Below are positions 39,294 to 48,799 of a DNA stretch of 60,032 nt, one piece after another. This DNA is from Gammaproteobacteria bacterium (GTDB taxonomy: Bacteria; Pseudomonadota; Gammaproteobacteria; Coxiellales; Coxiellaceae). The DNA is taken from the NCBI GenBank assembly GCA_030429175.1, contig JAUIDD010000012.1, positions 1 to 60,032 of the forward strand, given 5' to 3'. The stretch's first letter is position 1. Each line of letters opens with the position of its first letter. A program made the position numbers and the translations under genes. The notes under the pieces were generated by a model. It saw nothing but the letters and a program-made list of their open reading frames with translations. It was not told the origin of the DNA and ran no database searches.

Positions 39294-40577
39294 ATGACTC
39301 GATTTTTGACATATTTCTTTTATGCTTTACTCTTTATTTTTAGCCAGATGATTGTGGCAGCACCAGTGCCACACGCGTTGGTGCTAGATATCAAAGGTCC
39401 GATTGGACCAGCAACTCAGGACTATGTCGAACATGGTGTTGCAAGAGCTACTTCTGAGATGTCCTCTCTCATCATTTTAAAAATCGATACGCCTGGTGGT
39501 TTAACCACTTCAACTCGTGGCATCATTAAAAGTTTATTGGGGGCGCATATACCTACAGTTGCTTATGTGGCACCTAGTGGTGCGCGTGCAGCCAGTGCGG
39601 GTACTTATATTTTGTATGCCTCAAATATTGCAGCGATGGCGCCAGGCACACATCTGGGCGCGGCAACACCGGTGAATCTTTTAACAAAGGATACTAAAGC
39701 TTCTGCTTCGAGTAAAAAAGCGTTAAATGATGCACGGGCTTATATTCGCACACTCGCTCAGCTACATGGTCGTAATAGTAAGTGGGCAGAACAGGCAGTG
39801 ACGGATGCTTCTACCTTGTCAGCAGCAGAAGCCTTAAAGAAAGGTGTGATTAATGTCGTGGCCGATGATTTGCCAAGCCTACTTAAGCATATCGATGGTA
39901 AAACGGTTAGTGTACATGAACAAAAAATCAAACTTGATACTCAAGGCATCGAAGTACAGACATATCAACCAAATTGGCGCGTGCGTTGGTTATCAGTAAT
40001 AACCAATCCAATGTTTGCTTATGTGTTTTTGATGATTGCTTTTTATGGTTTGTTTTTTGAGTTTGCCAATCCCGGTTATATTTTTCCGGGTGTATGTGGT
40101 GCGATTGCCTTATTGCTTGGTTTATATGGGTTACAAATGATTCCGGTAAACTATGTTGGTCTGGGTTTATTGATTTTAAGCTTTGTATTATTTATCTCAG
40201 AGCTCTTTGTTTCGAGTTATGGGGTGCTGGCGATTGGTGGTGTAATCAGTTTTGTGTTGGGTTCTATTTTCTTAATCGATGCTGATGCAATTGGTTTTCA
40301 AGTACCATGGAGTTTGATTGTCGCCTTTTCAGTGTTAACCACATTTTTTGTGTTCTTTATGGTTTGGATGGTAGTGCGTGCACGTAAGCGCCCACAGGTA
40401 ACAGGTTTGCAGACGTTGCTTGGTCAAGAGGGTGAAGTGCTGGTGGATGGTAAAAGATATTGGTTGGAAGTGAGCGGTGAGTTATGGCTTATTAGTAATA
40501 CTGATGGGTTACAAGCGGGTGACCGAGCACTGATTACGGCTGTTTCTGGTTTAAAAATCACTGTGATGAAAATGTAG
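39294..40577 (+). CDS. NfeD-family membrane-bound ClpP-class serine protease
   Basis: A 427-residue membrane protein with an N-terminal signal (about 5-22), a periplasmic ClpP-like protease domain (about 27-215), four or five membrane helices and a C-terminal cytoplasmic OB-fold (NfeD domain). The catalytic Ser is Ser101 in SGARAASAGTY. The next gene encodes a slipin; this pairing is widespread, and in studied cases the protease cuts the partner SPFH protein. The role is probably membrane quality control. Confidence 0.9.
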   Translation: MTRFLTYFFYALLFIFSQMIVAAPVPHALVLDIKGPIGPATQDYVEHGVARATSEMSSLIILKIDTPGGLTTSTRGIIKSLLGAHIPTVAYVAPSGARAASAGTYILYASNIAAMAPGTHLGAATPVNLLTKDTKASASSKKALNDARAYIRTLAQLHGRNSKWAEQAVTDASTLSAAEALKKGVINVVADDLPSLLKHIDGKTVSVHEQKIKLDTQGIEVQTYQPNWRVRWLSVITNPMFAYVFLMIAFYGLFFEFANPGYIFPGVCGAIALLLGLYGLQMIPVNYVGLGLLILSFVLFISELFVSSYGVLAIGGVISFVLGSIFLIDADAIGFQVPWSLIVAFSVLTTFFVFFMVWMVVRARKRPQVTGLQTLLGQEGEVLVDGKRYWLEVSGELWLISNTDGLQAGDRALITAVSGLKITVMKM

Positions 40578-40586
40578 GAGTTTTTT

Positions 40587-41333
40587 ATGATTGGTTTATA
40601 TGTTGTTATCGCGATTATCTTATTGCTTTGGTTCAATATGATTAAAATCATTAAAGAGTATGAGCGTGCGATTGTATTTATGCTTGGACGATTCTGGAAA
40701 GTAAAGGGTCCGGGTCTAATTATTTTGATACCTATTGTGCAAACCATGGAGCGTCTTGAGTTGCGTACAGTGGTGATGGATGTGCCAAGTCAGGATGTGA
40801 TCTCACGCGATAACGTATCGGTTAAGGTGAATGCGGTGGTGTATTTTCGTGTGGTTGATCCTGAGAAAGCGATTATTCAAGTGCAGGATTATTATGAGGC
40901 AACCAGTCAGTTAGCCCAAACCACATTACGTTCTGTATTGGGTCAACATGAATTAGATGAAATGCTTTCTGAGCGAGAAATATTGAGTAAAAATATTCAA
41001 GCGATCCTTGATAAGGCAACAGATAGCTGGGGTATTAAGGTATTAAATGTTGAAATCAAACATGTTGACCTTGAAGGTAATATGATACGTGCGATTGCGC
41101 GTCAAGCAGAAGCTGAGCGTGAGCGTCGTGCGAAAGTGATTAATTCTGAAGGTGAATTACAGTCAGCAGCAAAGCTGAAAGAAGCTGGTAAGATTCTTGC
41201 TGAACAACCGAATGCGATCCAGCTACGTTACCTACAAACACTAATGGATATCTCTAATGATAAAAGCCATACAATTGTGTTTCCGGTGCCACTCGATATC
41301 CTCAATTTCTGGTGCCAGGCACCAAAAGGTTGA
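40587..41333 (+). CDS. Slipin (SPFH/band-7 membrane scaffold)
   Basis: A 248-residue protein with one N-terminal membrane hairpin (about 2-18), the SPFH domain ([22 protein letters not shown]-type start) and a short helical part with [17 protein letters not shown]. It is the partner of the upstream NfeD protease; the two genes are 9 bases apart. The last codons (WCQAPKG) are encoded by a palindromic repeat at 41311-41333, so the natural C-terminus may have been altered or extended by the repeat. Confidence 0.92.
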   Translation: MIGLYVVIAIILLLWFNMIKIIKEYERAIVFMLGRFWKVKGPGLIILIPIVQTMERLELRTVVMDVPSQDVISRDNVSVKVNAVVYFRVVDPEKAIIQVQDYYEATSQLAQTTLRSVLGQHELDEMLSEREILSKNIQAILDKATDSWGIKVLNVEIKHVDLEGNMIRAIARQAEAERERRAKVINSEGELQSAAKLKEAGKILAEQPNAIQLRYLQTLMDISNDKSHTIVFPVPLDILNFWCQAPKG

Positions 41334-41393
41334 CAGATTTCACCAAAAAACATCAAAAACTATCAACCTTTAGGTGCCAGGCACCTAAAGGTT
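41311..41393. repeat. Paired GGTGCCAGGCACC palindromes between convergent genes
   Basis: The 13-base palindrome ggtgccaggcacc occurs at 41311-41323 and 41373-41385. The second sits inside a perfect 14-bp inverted repeat with a single-base centre (41365-41393). The flanks of the two copies are also complementary (accaaaaggttga against tcaacctttaggt, one mismatch), so the whole block can fold as one long hairpin or two small ones. It covers the stop codon of the slipin gene and touches the stop of the convergent gene. No T-run follows. The layout resembles REP-type elements mobilised by RAYT transposases; that link is inference. Confidence 0.75.
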
Positions 41394-43621
41394 TAGAAGA
41401 GGACGTTGTTATCAGACAGGTCATGAGCTGATACGCCTTCTATTGTGATGGTTTGGTTGTTGAGGTTGCCTAAGTCAATCACCGCATTACCTTCTGCGTT
41501 GTCATAAATAGGCACTTGATCGCGTGATGTCCAGAAGGATTTTAGATCAACGGCATCATTTGCCGCATCAAAATCTTCAATCACACTTTGTGCACCCCAG
41601 TTCCAAGTAAAAGTGAATACGTCATTACTACCATTATCTACAGGTGGCGTATCATCATCAACAACAGGAGGGGGTGATACACTTATATCAACGGCATCTT
41701 GATAGTGCCCGGCCACGCCAATAATATTATCTGCGGATAACTCAGCGGTGCTTATACCATTAAGTGTGATACTTTGATTGTTTAAATCTGTTAAATCAAT
41801 CACTGCATTTCCATTTACATCATCATGAATACTAAAGCTGTTATAATCTGTCCAGAAACCTTGCAAATTAACTACGTCATGTGCGACATCAAAGTTATCG
41901 ATCGATTGATCTGCACCCCAGTTCCAAGTGAAAGCATACACGCCACCATCATCATCCACATCAACAGGAGGCTCTGGCATAGGATCTGGTGTAGGATCTG
42001 GTTCTGGAACCGGATCTGGCTCATCAGGGATTTCGACAGTAGCACCTGGATATTGTCCGCTAACGCCTCTGAAGTTAGCTGCAGATAGGTCATCGATTGA
42101 AACACCTGCAATGGTGATCGTTTGGTTATTCAGTAACGATAAATCGATTACTGCATTCCCTTGTGCATCATTATAAAGATCGAAGCTACTATAATCAGTC
42201 CAGAATCCTTGCAGATCAATTACACTATTATTGACATCAAAATCGTTGACTATCTGATCACTACCCCAATTCCATGTGAAGGCATATATATCGTCTGCTG
42301 AAACAACTGGTGGTGTTGGATCATTGGGTATGTCATCGACAGTTGGTGGTGTATCATCGACTGGTGGTGGTTCGTTAACTGAGCCATCACTAAAGAACAC
42401 CGTAGCAAAATCAATGGGCGCCTTTATAAAATGAAATGCAGAAAGTGAATTTAATGGAACATCTTGCAAGATTAAGCGCTGATTATTGCCAACAACTTCA
42501 ACCACACTACTACCATTTTCGTCATAGATAGCAAGGTTGTTACTGCCAAAAGCATAATTCAAATCGATCACATCATGGCTCAAATTAAAATGATCAATAA
42601 CAGTATCACCACTATTAGCAGCCCAGTTCATTACAACAGGTCCATTTACAAAATGTGAGGCATTAAGTTGTGCTGCATCAACGCCATTTAAAACGACGGT
42701 TTGTTGATTGGCAAGATGAATGACTGCATTACCATTTTGATCGTTGCTGACATCCAAACTATCAAAATCCGCACCTTCTATTGCAGCAAGTGAGAGTACA
42801 TCATTATTGATATCAAAATCTGTAATTGTATCTGTACCATTGGAGTTAACACTAATGGTAACTAAGTCATCGCCACCACCAGTAGTATAGACGTTATCGC
42901 CAGTTTCACCGGAGAACACTTCGCCATAGTCACTGCCAGAAAGCGTATCATCTGCAGCTGTGCCGAAGGGTGTTGCATAGCCACCAAATTCATCCATGTA
43001 ATATAAGATATTAGTACCATATTCATCACTACTAGCAACATTATTTAGGAGTAAGTTGGCAACACCGCCAGGTCCTTGCAAGTGTGCGCTAGCCAGTATG
43101 CCAGACATGCTGACTGTTGCTGTATGTTCAACACCAAAACGTGTATAGGTAAACTCTGCACCTAAAAAGTCATCGATGCTATGACCTGCTTGGGCCAGGC
43201 GCGTTTCGATGACACCCATATTCATCGCAAATGCATCACGAATGGCATACTCCTGTGCATGCGACATAAAATCTTCTTTGCTGTATACACCATTTTTGCC
43301 AGTCCAAGTACCTTGCCACTCGTTGGTAGCAGTTGTGCCATAAAATCCTGATGGGGCTGGCGTATAATAGCCAAGGTCTATTAATAACGGTTCACCAAAT
43401 TGGTATTTACCCAAAAATCCAAGGGTGTTATGAACGTGATATTGCAGAGTTGCTAAATCATCTGGGTTAGAGAGATCAACACTGCTGCGATCAACATTGC
43501 CTTTGTCGGGGTTGAACACCATCAGCCAGTCAAGGTCGTGTGCTCCATAAGCTTTAGTGGTATCTATTCCAGATTCAAAGGCGCCTAAATTAGTAAGAAA
43601 TTCAACGAATTGAGTAGACAT
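41393..43621 (-). CDS. Putative type I-secreted protein: lysozyme-like head with five C-terminal repeats
   Basis: A 742-residue protein without an N-terminal signal. Residues about 1-215 look like a lysozyme/transglycosylase-type domain: ESG at 16-18 as candidate catalytic Glu, LGKYQFGEPLLIDLGYY (69-85), then WQGTWTGK and SAHLQGPGG. Residues 220-252 are Gly/Asp-rich, like worn RTX calcium repeats. Five repeats follow; the last three begin FTWNWG and contain FDxxxDxxxLxxFW and GNAVIDL. Acidic Pro-rich linkers separate the last three. The gene is divergent from a tolC-prtD-prtE exporter set, so it is the likely substrate. The peptidoglycan-hydrolase role is inferred. Confidence 0.7.
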   Translation of the reverse strand: MSTQFVEFLTNLGAFESGIDTTKAYGAHDLDWLMVFNPDKGNVDRSSVDLSNPDDLATLQYHVHNTLGFLGKYQFGEPLLIDLGYYTPAPSGFYGTTATNEWQGTWTGKNGVYSKEDFMSHAQEYAIRDAFAMNMGVIETRLAQAGHSIDDFLGAEFTYTRFGVEHTATVSMSGILASAHLQGPGGVANLLLNNVASSDEYGTNILYYMDEFGGYATPFGTAADDTLSGSDYGEVFSGETGDNVYTTGGGDDLVTISVNSNGTDTITDFDINNDVLSLAAIEGADFDSLDVSNDQNGNAVIHLANQQTVVLNGVDAAQLNASHFVNGPVVMNWAANSGDTVIDHFNLSHDVIDLNYAFGSNNLAIYDENGSSVVEVVGNNQRLILQDVPLNSLSAFHFIKAPIDFATVFFSDGSVNEPPPVDDTPPTVDDIPNDPTPPVVSADDIYAFTWNWGSDQIVNDFDVNNSVIDLQGFWTDYSSFDLYNDAQGNAVIDLSLLNNQTITIAGVSIDDLSAANFRGVSGQYPGATVEIPDEPDPVPEPDPTPDPMPEPPVDVDDDGGVYAFTWNWGADQSIDNFDVAHDVVNLQGFWTDYNSFSIHDDVNGNAVIDLTDLNNQSITLNGISTAELSADNIIGVAGHYQDAVDISVSPPPVVDDDTPPVDNGSNDVFTFTWNWGAQSVIEDFDAANDAVDLKSFWTSRDQVPIYDNAEGNAVIDLGNLNNQTITIEGVSAHDLSDNNVLF
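41396..42838 (-). repeat. Five protein-level repeats (TWNWG type) in the secreted protein
   Basis: Repeats of about 65-76 residues lie at protein positions 262-325, 328-400, 446-521, 562-637 and 668-742. The last three are most alike and start with FTWNWG, continue with a DFD-x3-6-L segment, an FW pair, GNAVIDL and NNQ(T/S)ITxxG(V/I)S. The first two are more diverged (they keep the FD, D-V-L and V-L-x-G/D-V positions). Acidic Pro-rich linkers of about 20-40 residues separate the last three. Confidence 0.85.
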
Positions 43622-43780
43622 TTTTATTCACCATTTATAGTTATTATTCAATACCATACATGACAAAGTTAAAGTTTCCTTACACTCGAAGTATAGATCA
43701 TGATTTTGCTTTTTCAAGGTACTTGATCAAAAAATATGTCATAATAGATAAGTTATGTGAAATCAAGGAAGTAGCACATT

Positions 43781-45094
43781 ATGGTAAAAAAAGGATTTTA
43801 CCTAATATGTTGTATTTTGATAGGGCCAACTGCTCAAGCAGGCGTGCAGCTTTTAGATGCGTTTCATGATGCGTTTAAGTTTGATCCGACTTATCATCAG
43901 CAATATGCGCAATACCGTGCGATACAACAAGATTTGCCTGTGAGCGTTGCAGCAGTACTCCCTTCTTTAAATGCGACAGGCGCACTTGCACGCGAATGGG
44001 ATCGTACTGACAATGTAGGCCATGGTCGTTATACAACCCATAATTACGGTCTCAATATCAATCAAAAAATATTTGATTGGCGTGCCTTTCGTGATGTGTC
44101 TGAAGCGCGTAATCTTGTCCAAGCTGCGATGATGACAATCGCTTATCAACAGCAATCATTAATGGTCAGAGCTGCTGATGCCTATTATCGCGTACTAGAG
44201 CGTAATGCGTTGGTGCAGTATGCACATCAACAAAAGGCTATTTTGAAGCAACAATTAGAAGAAACAGAGCAACGTTACCAACACAAAGAAGCAACCATAA
44301 CTGAGCTTGATCAAGCCAAAGGTGCTTATGAAGATATCGCCAATGATTTAACTGAAGCACAATTAAATGCGTACGAGGCAAAGCAGAATTTGTCTACAAT
44401 TACTTCTAAGCAATATGCCAAATTTGCGCAGTTAAAAAAACGTTTGCCATTATTATTGCCAAAGCCATCGAATTTGAATCAATGGATTAAAAAATCTAAA
44501 CAAGATAATCTAAATCTACGTTCAACCCAATTCTCACTGGTTGCTGCACAAAAGCATATCTCTGCTTTGCGAGGTGATTTTTTGCCAACACTTTCAGCTC
44601 AAGGTGGTTATGATCGATCCAAAGAACCAACAACCACGATAGCAGGTTTAACCACACAAAACACGCAGGATGCCTCACTAGGTTTAAATTTAAATTGGAA
44701 TATTTTTGCAGGTGGTGCAACCATTGCAGAGGTCAAGCGCGCACAAGCGCAGATGGCTGAAGCAGTAGCAACTATGCATAAAGCGTATTTGACAGCACTG
44801 GCCGATACACGTACTGCTTATGAAAGTATAGTTTTAGGTCGGATGGGAATTCTACAAGCTCGATCAGCGATTCACTGGAATAGTGAGGCATTAAAACATG
44901 CGCATGAAGGCTATCGTGCTGGTACCCAAACGCTAACTGATATTTTACAAATACAATCAAAACTATATACAGCCCAAAGAAAATTTTCACGAGATCGCTA
45001 TACGTATTTAACGAGTATATTACGCTTAGAACAAGCTGCAGGCATATTAAATGTGCAGGATCTTGCACTACAAAATAGATGGTTAACTAAATGA
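43781..45094 (+). CDS. TolC-family outer-membrane channel of a type I secretion system
   Basis: A 437-residue outer-membrane efflux protein that forms the exit duct of a type I exporter. The signal peptide (to about residue 20, ending AQA) is followed by LLDAFHDAFKFDPTY, the usual TolC start, and long helices with the internal duplication of the family (for example LNLNWNIFAGG late). An aaggaag ribosome site precedes the ATG. Its end overlaps the ABC gene by four bases. The divergent repeat-protein gene upstream is the likely cargo. Confidence 0.92.
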   Translation: MVKKGFYLICCILIGPTAQAGVQLLDAFHDAFKFDPTYHQQYAQYRAIQQDLPVSVAAVLPSLNATGALAREWDRTDNVGHGRYTTHNYGLNINQKIFDWRAFRDVSEARNLVQAAMMTIAYQQQSLMVRAADAYYRVLERNALVQYAHQQKAILKQQLEETEQRYQHKEATITELDQAKGAYEDIANDLTEAQLNAYEAKQNLSTITSKQYAKFAQLKKRLPLLLPKPSNLNQWIKKSKQDNLNLRSTQFSLVAAQKHISALRGDFLPTLSAQGGYDRSKEPTTTIAGLTTQNTQDASLGLNLNWNIFAGGATIAEVKRAQAQMAEAVATMHKAYLTALADTRTAYESIVLGRMGILQARSAIHWNSEALKHAHEGYRAGTQTLTDILQIQSKLYTAQRKFSRDRYTYLTSILRLEQAAGILNVQDLALQNRWLTK

Positions 45095-46767
45095 GTGAGA
45101 CATTGATGAAAGAAGCATCACTAGCAAAGCAGTTTATGCAGAGCACTTATTCAGCGTTGGGTTATGCAGCGTTTTTTAGTTTGTTTATAAACTTATTAAT
45201 GTTAACGCTGCCATTGTATATGTTACAGGTATTCGATCGCGTGCTGACCAGTCAAAGTGTTGACACACTTATTTATTTAACACTAATTGCAGTTGTAGCC
45301 TTAGTGGTAATGAGTCTACTTGATTTTAGTCGTGGTCGTATGCTGGTACATGTTGGTCATTGGCTAGATGAAAAATTAGGTGCAGAGGCTGTTTTTCGTA
45401 GCTTTAAAAATCAAGTTTATGAAGGCCATTACGCACGACAAAGTTTGGTAGATGTAAATACGATTCGCCAATTTTTTAGCAGTTCAAGCATTGTTGCGTT
45501 TTTCGACGCACCATGGATTATTATTTATATCATTATTATTTATTTCCTATCAGTAGGTTTAGGTGTTATTGCGACTTTAGGAGCAATTATTTTATTATCG
45601 CTCGCATTTTTAAATGAATATAGTTTGCGTACTAAAAATAAATTATCAAATCAATCGGCAGCTGAGACACAACAGTTTTTTAATGCATCATTAAGCGCTT
45701 CTGAAAGTATTGAAGCAATGGGAATGCAGCCACAATTACTTAACGAATGGCAAATAAAAAATGATATTTTTTTAAAATTGCAAGCGCGGATTACACGACG
45801 ATCATCGACGATTATGGGATTGGCAAAGTTGATTCGTTTATGGTTGCAGATTATTACACTGTGTATGGGTGCATATTATGTATTGGATGGTTCACTAACG
45901 CCAGGTGGTATGATTGCAGCTTCAATTATTTTAGGTCGAGGTATGGCACCAATTGAGCAAGGTATGTCAGCATGGAAATTAATGCTTGATGCCGTCTCAG
46001 CGTATCGTCAGTTAGCAGCATATTTACAGGTACAAAAAATATCTAAACATGCTGAGTTAAAGCAGGTACAAGGTGTGATACAAGTTGATGATATTAGCCT
46101 TAATGTAAATGGTCATGAACGTCCTATTTTACAAAATATCAAATTTACTTTACCCCAAGGGAAGCAACTAGCAATTATAGGTCCCGTTGCAGCAGGTAAA
46201 TCAACATTAGCACGTTTGTTAGTGGGTATTTTTCAGCCAGGTTTTGGTAGTGTGCGTATAGATGGTGTTGATATATCACAATTATCAGCCGAGGAGAAAG
46301 CTGCATATATAGGTTATTTGCCTCAAACTACTGTGCTTTTGCCGGGTACAATTCAAGACAATATTAGTCGTTGGCAGTCTGATCAGCTTGATGCTGTCAT
46401 TAGTGCTGCTAAATTTACCAATTCACATCAAATGATTACCCATTTAACACAAGCGTATGAAACACCTATTGAGGGTTATCAGTTATCAAATGGTCAACGT
46501 CAACGTATAGCACTAACACGGGCATTTTACAGTCAACCGAAATTTATCGTGTTAGATGAACCAGAAACCAATTTAGATCAAGATGGCCTTGTATCATTGC
46601 AAGAAACCTTATTGAAGGCAAAACAACAACAAATAACGGTCGTTTATGTGACACAGAAACCTGAGCTTGCGAAGAATGCTGATTATGTTTTAGTGCTAAA
46701 GCAGGGACGTCAGCAAGCTTTTGGAGTTGCACACGATGTGATGACTCAGTGGTTGGGAGGTAATTGA
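45091..46767 (+). CDS. Type I secretion ABC transporter (PrtD-like) with a changed H-loop
   Basis: An inner-membrane ABC exporter of 558 residues with a six-helix membrane domain and a C-terminal ATPase. Walker A is GPVAAGKS (near 362-369), the Q-loop YLPQ, the signature LSNGQRQRIAL and Walker B FIVLDEP. There is no C39 peptidase domain, as in PrtD/AprD. The H-loop, normally His before Arg-Pro, reads VTQKPEL, with Gln522 at the catalytic His position. In related exporters loss of this His strongly reduces ATPase activity, so the change deserves notice. It overlaps both neighbours. Confidence 0.92.
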   Translation: MSETLMKEASLAKQFMQSTYSALGYAAFFSLFINLLMLTLPLYMLQVFDRVLTSQSVDTLIYLTLIAVVALVVMSLLDFSRGRMLVHVGHWLDEKLGAEAVFRSFKNQVYEGHYARQSLVDVNTIRQFFSSSSIVAFFDAPWIIIYIIIIYFLSVGLGVIATLGAIILLSLAFLNEYSLRTKNKLSNQSAAETQQFFNASLSASESIEAMGMQPQLLNEWQIKNDIFLKLQARITRRSSTIMGLAKLIRLWLQIITLCMGAYYVLDGSLTPGGMIAASIILGRGMAPIEQGMSAWKLMLDAVSAYRQLAAYLQVQKISKHAELKQVQGVIQVDDISLNVNGHERPILQNIKFTLPQGKQLAIIGPVAAGKSTLARLLVGIFQPGFGSVRIDGVDISQLSAEEKAAYIGYLPQTTVLLPGTIQDNISRWQSDQLDAVISAAKFTNSHQMITHLTQAYETPIEGYQLSNGQRQRIALTRAFYSQPKFIVLDEPETNLDQDGLVSLQETLLKAKQQQITVVYVTQKPELAKNADYVLVLKQGRQQAFGVAHDVMTQWLGGN

Positions 46768-48062
46768 TGCAGCAAGATCAAAAGCCTAATATTCGTCTAG
46801 ATAAATATTTTTCGATTATTGTTATTATTGTGTTTTTTGGCATCTTTGGTCTTTGGGCAAGTGTCGCACCTTTAGAATCGGCAGCATTAGCACCAGGTAA
46901 AATTATTGTGGCGGGTTATCAGAAAACAATACAGCACCTTGAAGGTGGTATTGTGAAAAAGATTTTGGTTAAAGATGGTAGTCACGTTAAAAAAGGTCAA
47001 ATGCTTGTTCAATTACAAAAAACTCAAGATATCGGTAATTTGTTGGTGACACGTAACCAATTATTAGATCAGCAGTCAACATTAATAAGGCTTGAAGCTG
47101 AGTTAAAAGGTTTAAATACGCTTGATTTTTCTAGTTTAGAAAATACCAAATCATTGCAGCTTAATAAATATATTGCACTACAGAAATCAACATTTAATTC
47201 CAATGTCCAAGCATTTAATGAATCAGTACAGATCCATGAGCAAAAAATTTCTCAGTTGCAACAGCAAATTAATGGTATTCAAGCCAAAATACGTTCTAAT
47301 CGACATCAAGCGGAGTTAATTCATAAAGAACTTAAAGATATGCATGCTTTATTCAAAAAGCGTTTGGTTAAGCAATCGAGTGTTTTATCGCTTGAGCGTG
47401 AGGAGGCACGATTAGAGGGTAATCAAGGGGAATATATGGCACAAGTGGCGCAATTAGAGCAAAAGGTATCTGAAATTAAAATTGAAATTTCAAAATTAAA
47501 AAGTGATCGTCATTCAGAGTTATTAGATGAGATTAAGCAAGCTCAACAAAAAATTCATGACTTAATCCAAGAGGAAAAGATCCAAGCTGACATTTTAAAG
47601 CGTACGACAATTCGCAGCCCTATTAATGGTACGATAGTGGGTTTGCAGACACATACTATTGGTGCAGTTATTAAACCTGGTGATGTGTTGATGAATGTGG
47701 TACCTAAGTATGAAAATTTAATTGTCGAAGTAAAAATTCGGCCTGTTGATATTGATGTGGTTTATCCGGGTTTGCAAGCGCGTGTTAGAATTAGTGCATT
47801 TAATCAAAGAACTGGTCCCGTACTCGATGGGACAGTCTCACAAGTATCGGCTGATGCTCTGGTTGATCCCACAACACAACAGGCTTATTATTTAGCACAA
47901 ATTCAAATTAATAAGTCAGATCTGAATGCGCTAGATAAGTTACATCAGCTTTATCCGGGGATGCCAGTTGAAGCAATGATTGTCACAAATAAATTAACGC
48001 CTTGGGAATACTTTACGGCACCAGTTTCTCGCAGTTTTAATCGCGCTTTCAAAGAGGATTAA
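46767..48062 (+). CDS. Type I secretion membrane-fusion protein (HlyD/PrtE-like)
   Basis: The periplasmic adaptor that joins the ABC exporter to the TolC-like channel. The 431-residue protein has one N-terminal membrane segment (about 16-35), a biotinyl-lipoyl half-motif (HLEGGIVKKILVKDGSHV), a long coiled coil (about 95-275) and the second half-motif with IRSPINGTIVGL. The ATG at 46767 is preferred because ggagg lies 6 bases before it; it overlaps the stop of the ABC gene by one base. It ends the exporter operon. Confidence 0.92.
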   Translation: MQQDQKPNIRLDKYFSIIVIIVFFGIFGLWASVAPLESAALAPGKIIVAGYQKTIQHLEGGIVKKILVKDGSHVKKGQMLVQLQKTQDIGNLLVTRNQLLDQQSTLIRLEAELKGLNTLDFSSLENTKSLQLNKYIALQKSTFNSNVQAFNESVQIHEQKISQLQQQINGIQAKIRSNRHQAELIHKELKDMHALFKKRLVKQSSVLSLEREEARLEGNQGEYMAQVAQLEQKVSEIKIEISKLKSDRHSELLDEIKQAQQKIHDLIQEEKIQADILKRTTIRSPINGTIVGLQTHTIGAVIKPGDVLMNVVPKYENLIVEVKIRPVDIDVVYPGLQARVRISAFNQRTGPVLDGTVSQVSADALVDPTTQQAYYLAQIQINKSDLNALDKLHQLYPGMPVEAMIVTNKLTPWEYFTAPVSRSFNRAFKED

Positions 48063-48499
48063 GACTTTGCTGCGGTCTTGCAGGCTTTAAACCACTGGTT
48101 CGCACTTGGGGTGAGTAAGTAGATAAAACCAACTGCACTAATACATGAATGTACTATAGCTGCCGTTAGTGCAAAAATGCCTTGTGTAAGTGTCATTTCA
48201 AAATTAAGTGTCCAAGCTAAAAGGCCTAATATAAAGATAAAAAAATAAATAATGCGTGCCCAATTTTTACCTTGTCCTATTAGATAGATAGATGTCCATC
48301 CAATCACAATTCCAATTAGGATAATGATACACATAGCACCATAATGCAGAGGTATTGGATGTGTTGTAAGGCTGAGGTATTTGGTATCAACAGCATCACG
48401 TACGATATTTATAATGGCTAAAACAACAGATATTACCAGCGAGATATAGAGTGTATTAATACCGTAAGAAATATTTTTTGGGCGTTGTGGTAGTGACAT
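48059..48499 (-). CDS. Four-helix membrane protein of unknown function
   Basis: A 146-residue protein with four clear membrane segments (about 15-35, 50-72, 82-100, 108-128) and a short charged tail. No catalytic motif is visible and I cannot name a family; it resembles small uncharacterised integral membrane proteins often found once per genome. Its end overlaps the HlyD gene convergently by four bases. Confidence 0.7.
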   Translation of the reverse strand: MSLPQRPKNISYGINTLYISLVISVVLAIINIVRDAVDTKYLSLTTHPIPLHYGAMCIIILIGIVIGWTSIYLIGQGKNWARIIYFFIFILGLLAWTLNFEMTLTQGIFALTAAIVHSCISAVGFIYLLTPSANQWFKACKTAAKS

Positions 48500-48599
48500 A
48501 GTGAAACTCCTGGTTAAGACATAGTTGTTATACTAGCCTATATTTAAAGTTATGAAAACGGTATTGACGTTTAATAGTGATTAAATCATCATGGCATGT

Positions 48600-48773
48600 A
48601 TGAAATATTATAAGTTATCAGGATTTTCACTGTTTGAAGTGTTGTTGGCCTGGTTTATCTTTATAACCAGTATGCTGTTGTTAACGCATGTGCAGCTGCG
48701 TTCCTTACAGCGTATGCACCAAGCCATTGCACAAACACAAGCTGTTTTAGAGGGGGGTATTAAGTCTCAATAA
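48600..48773 (+). CDS. PilV-like minor pilin, truncated
   Basis: A 57-residue protein that keeps only the N-terminal prepilin part: a short basic leader ending in Gly, then FSLFEVLLAWFIF with Glu at the key fifth position, and the helix with QLRSLQRMHQAIAQTQA, which matches PilV minor pilins of type IV pili. Normal PilV proteins have about 150 residues, so the globular domain is missing. Either the ATG at 48600 or one at 48591 may be used. It is probably a remnant of a pilV-pilW-pilX operon. Confidence 0.65.
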   Translation: MKYYKLSGFSLFEVLLAWFIFITSMLLLTHVQLRSLQRMHQAIAQTQAVLEGGIKSQ

Positions 48774-48799
48774 TATAAGAAATTATATGACTATTTACT

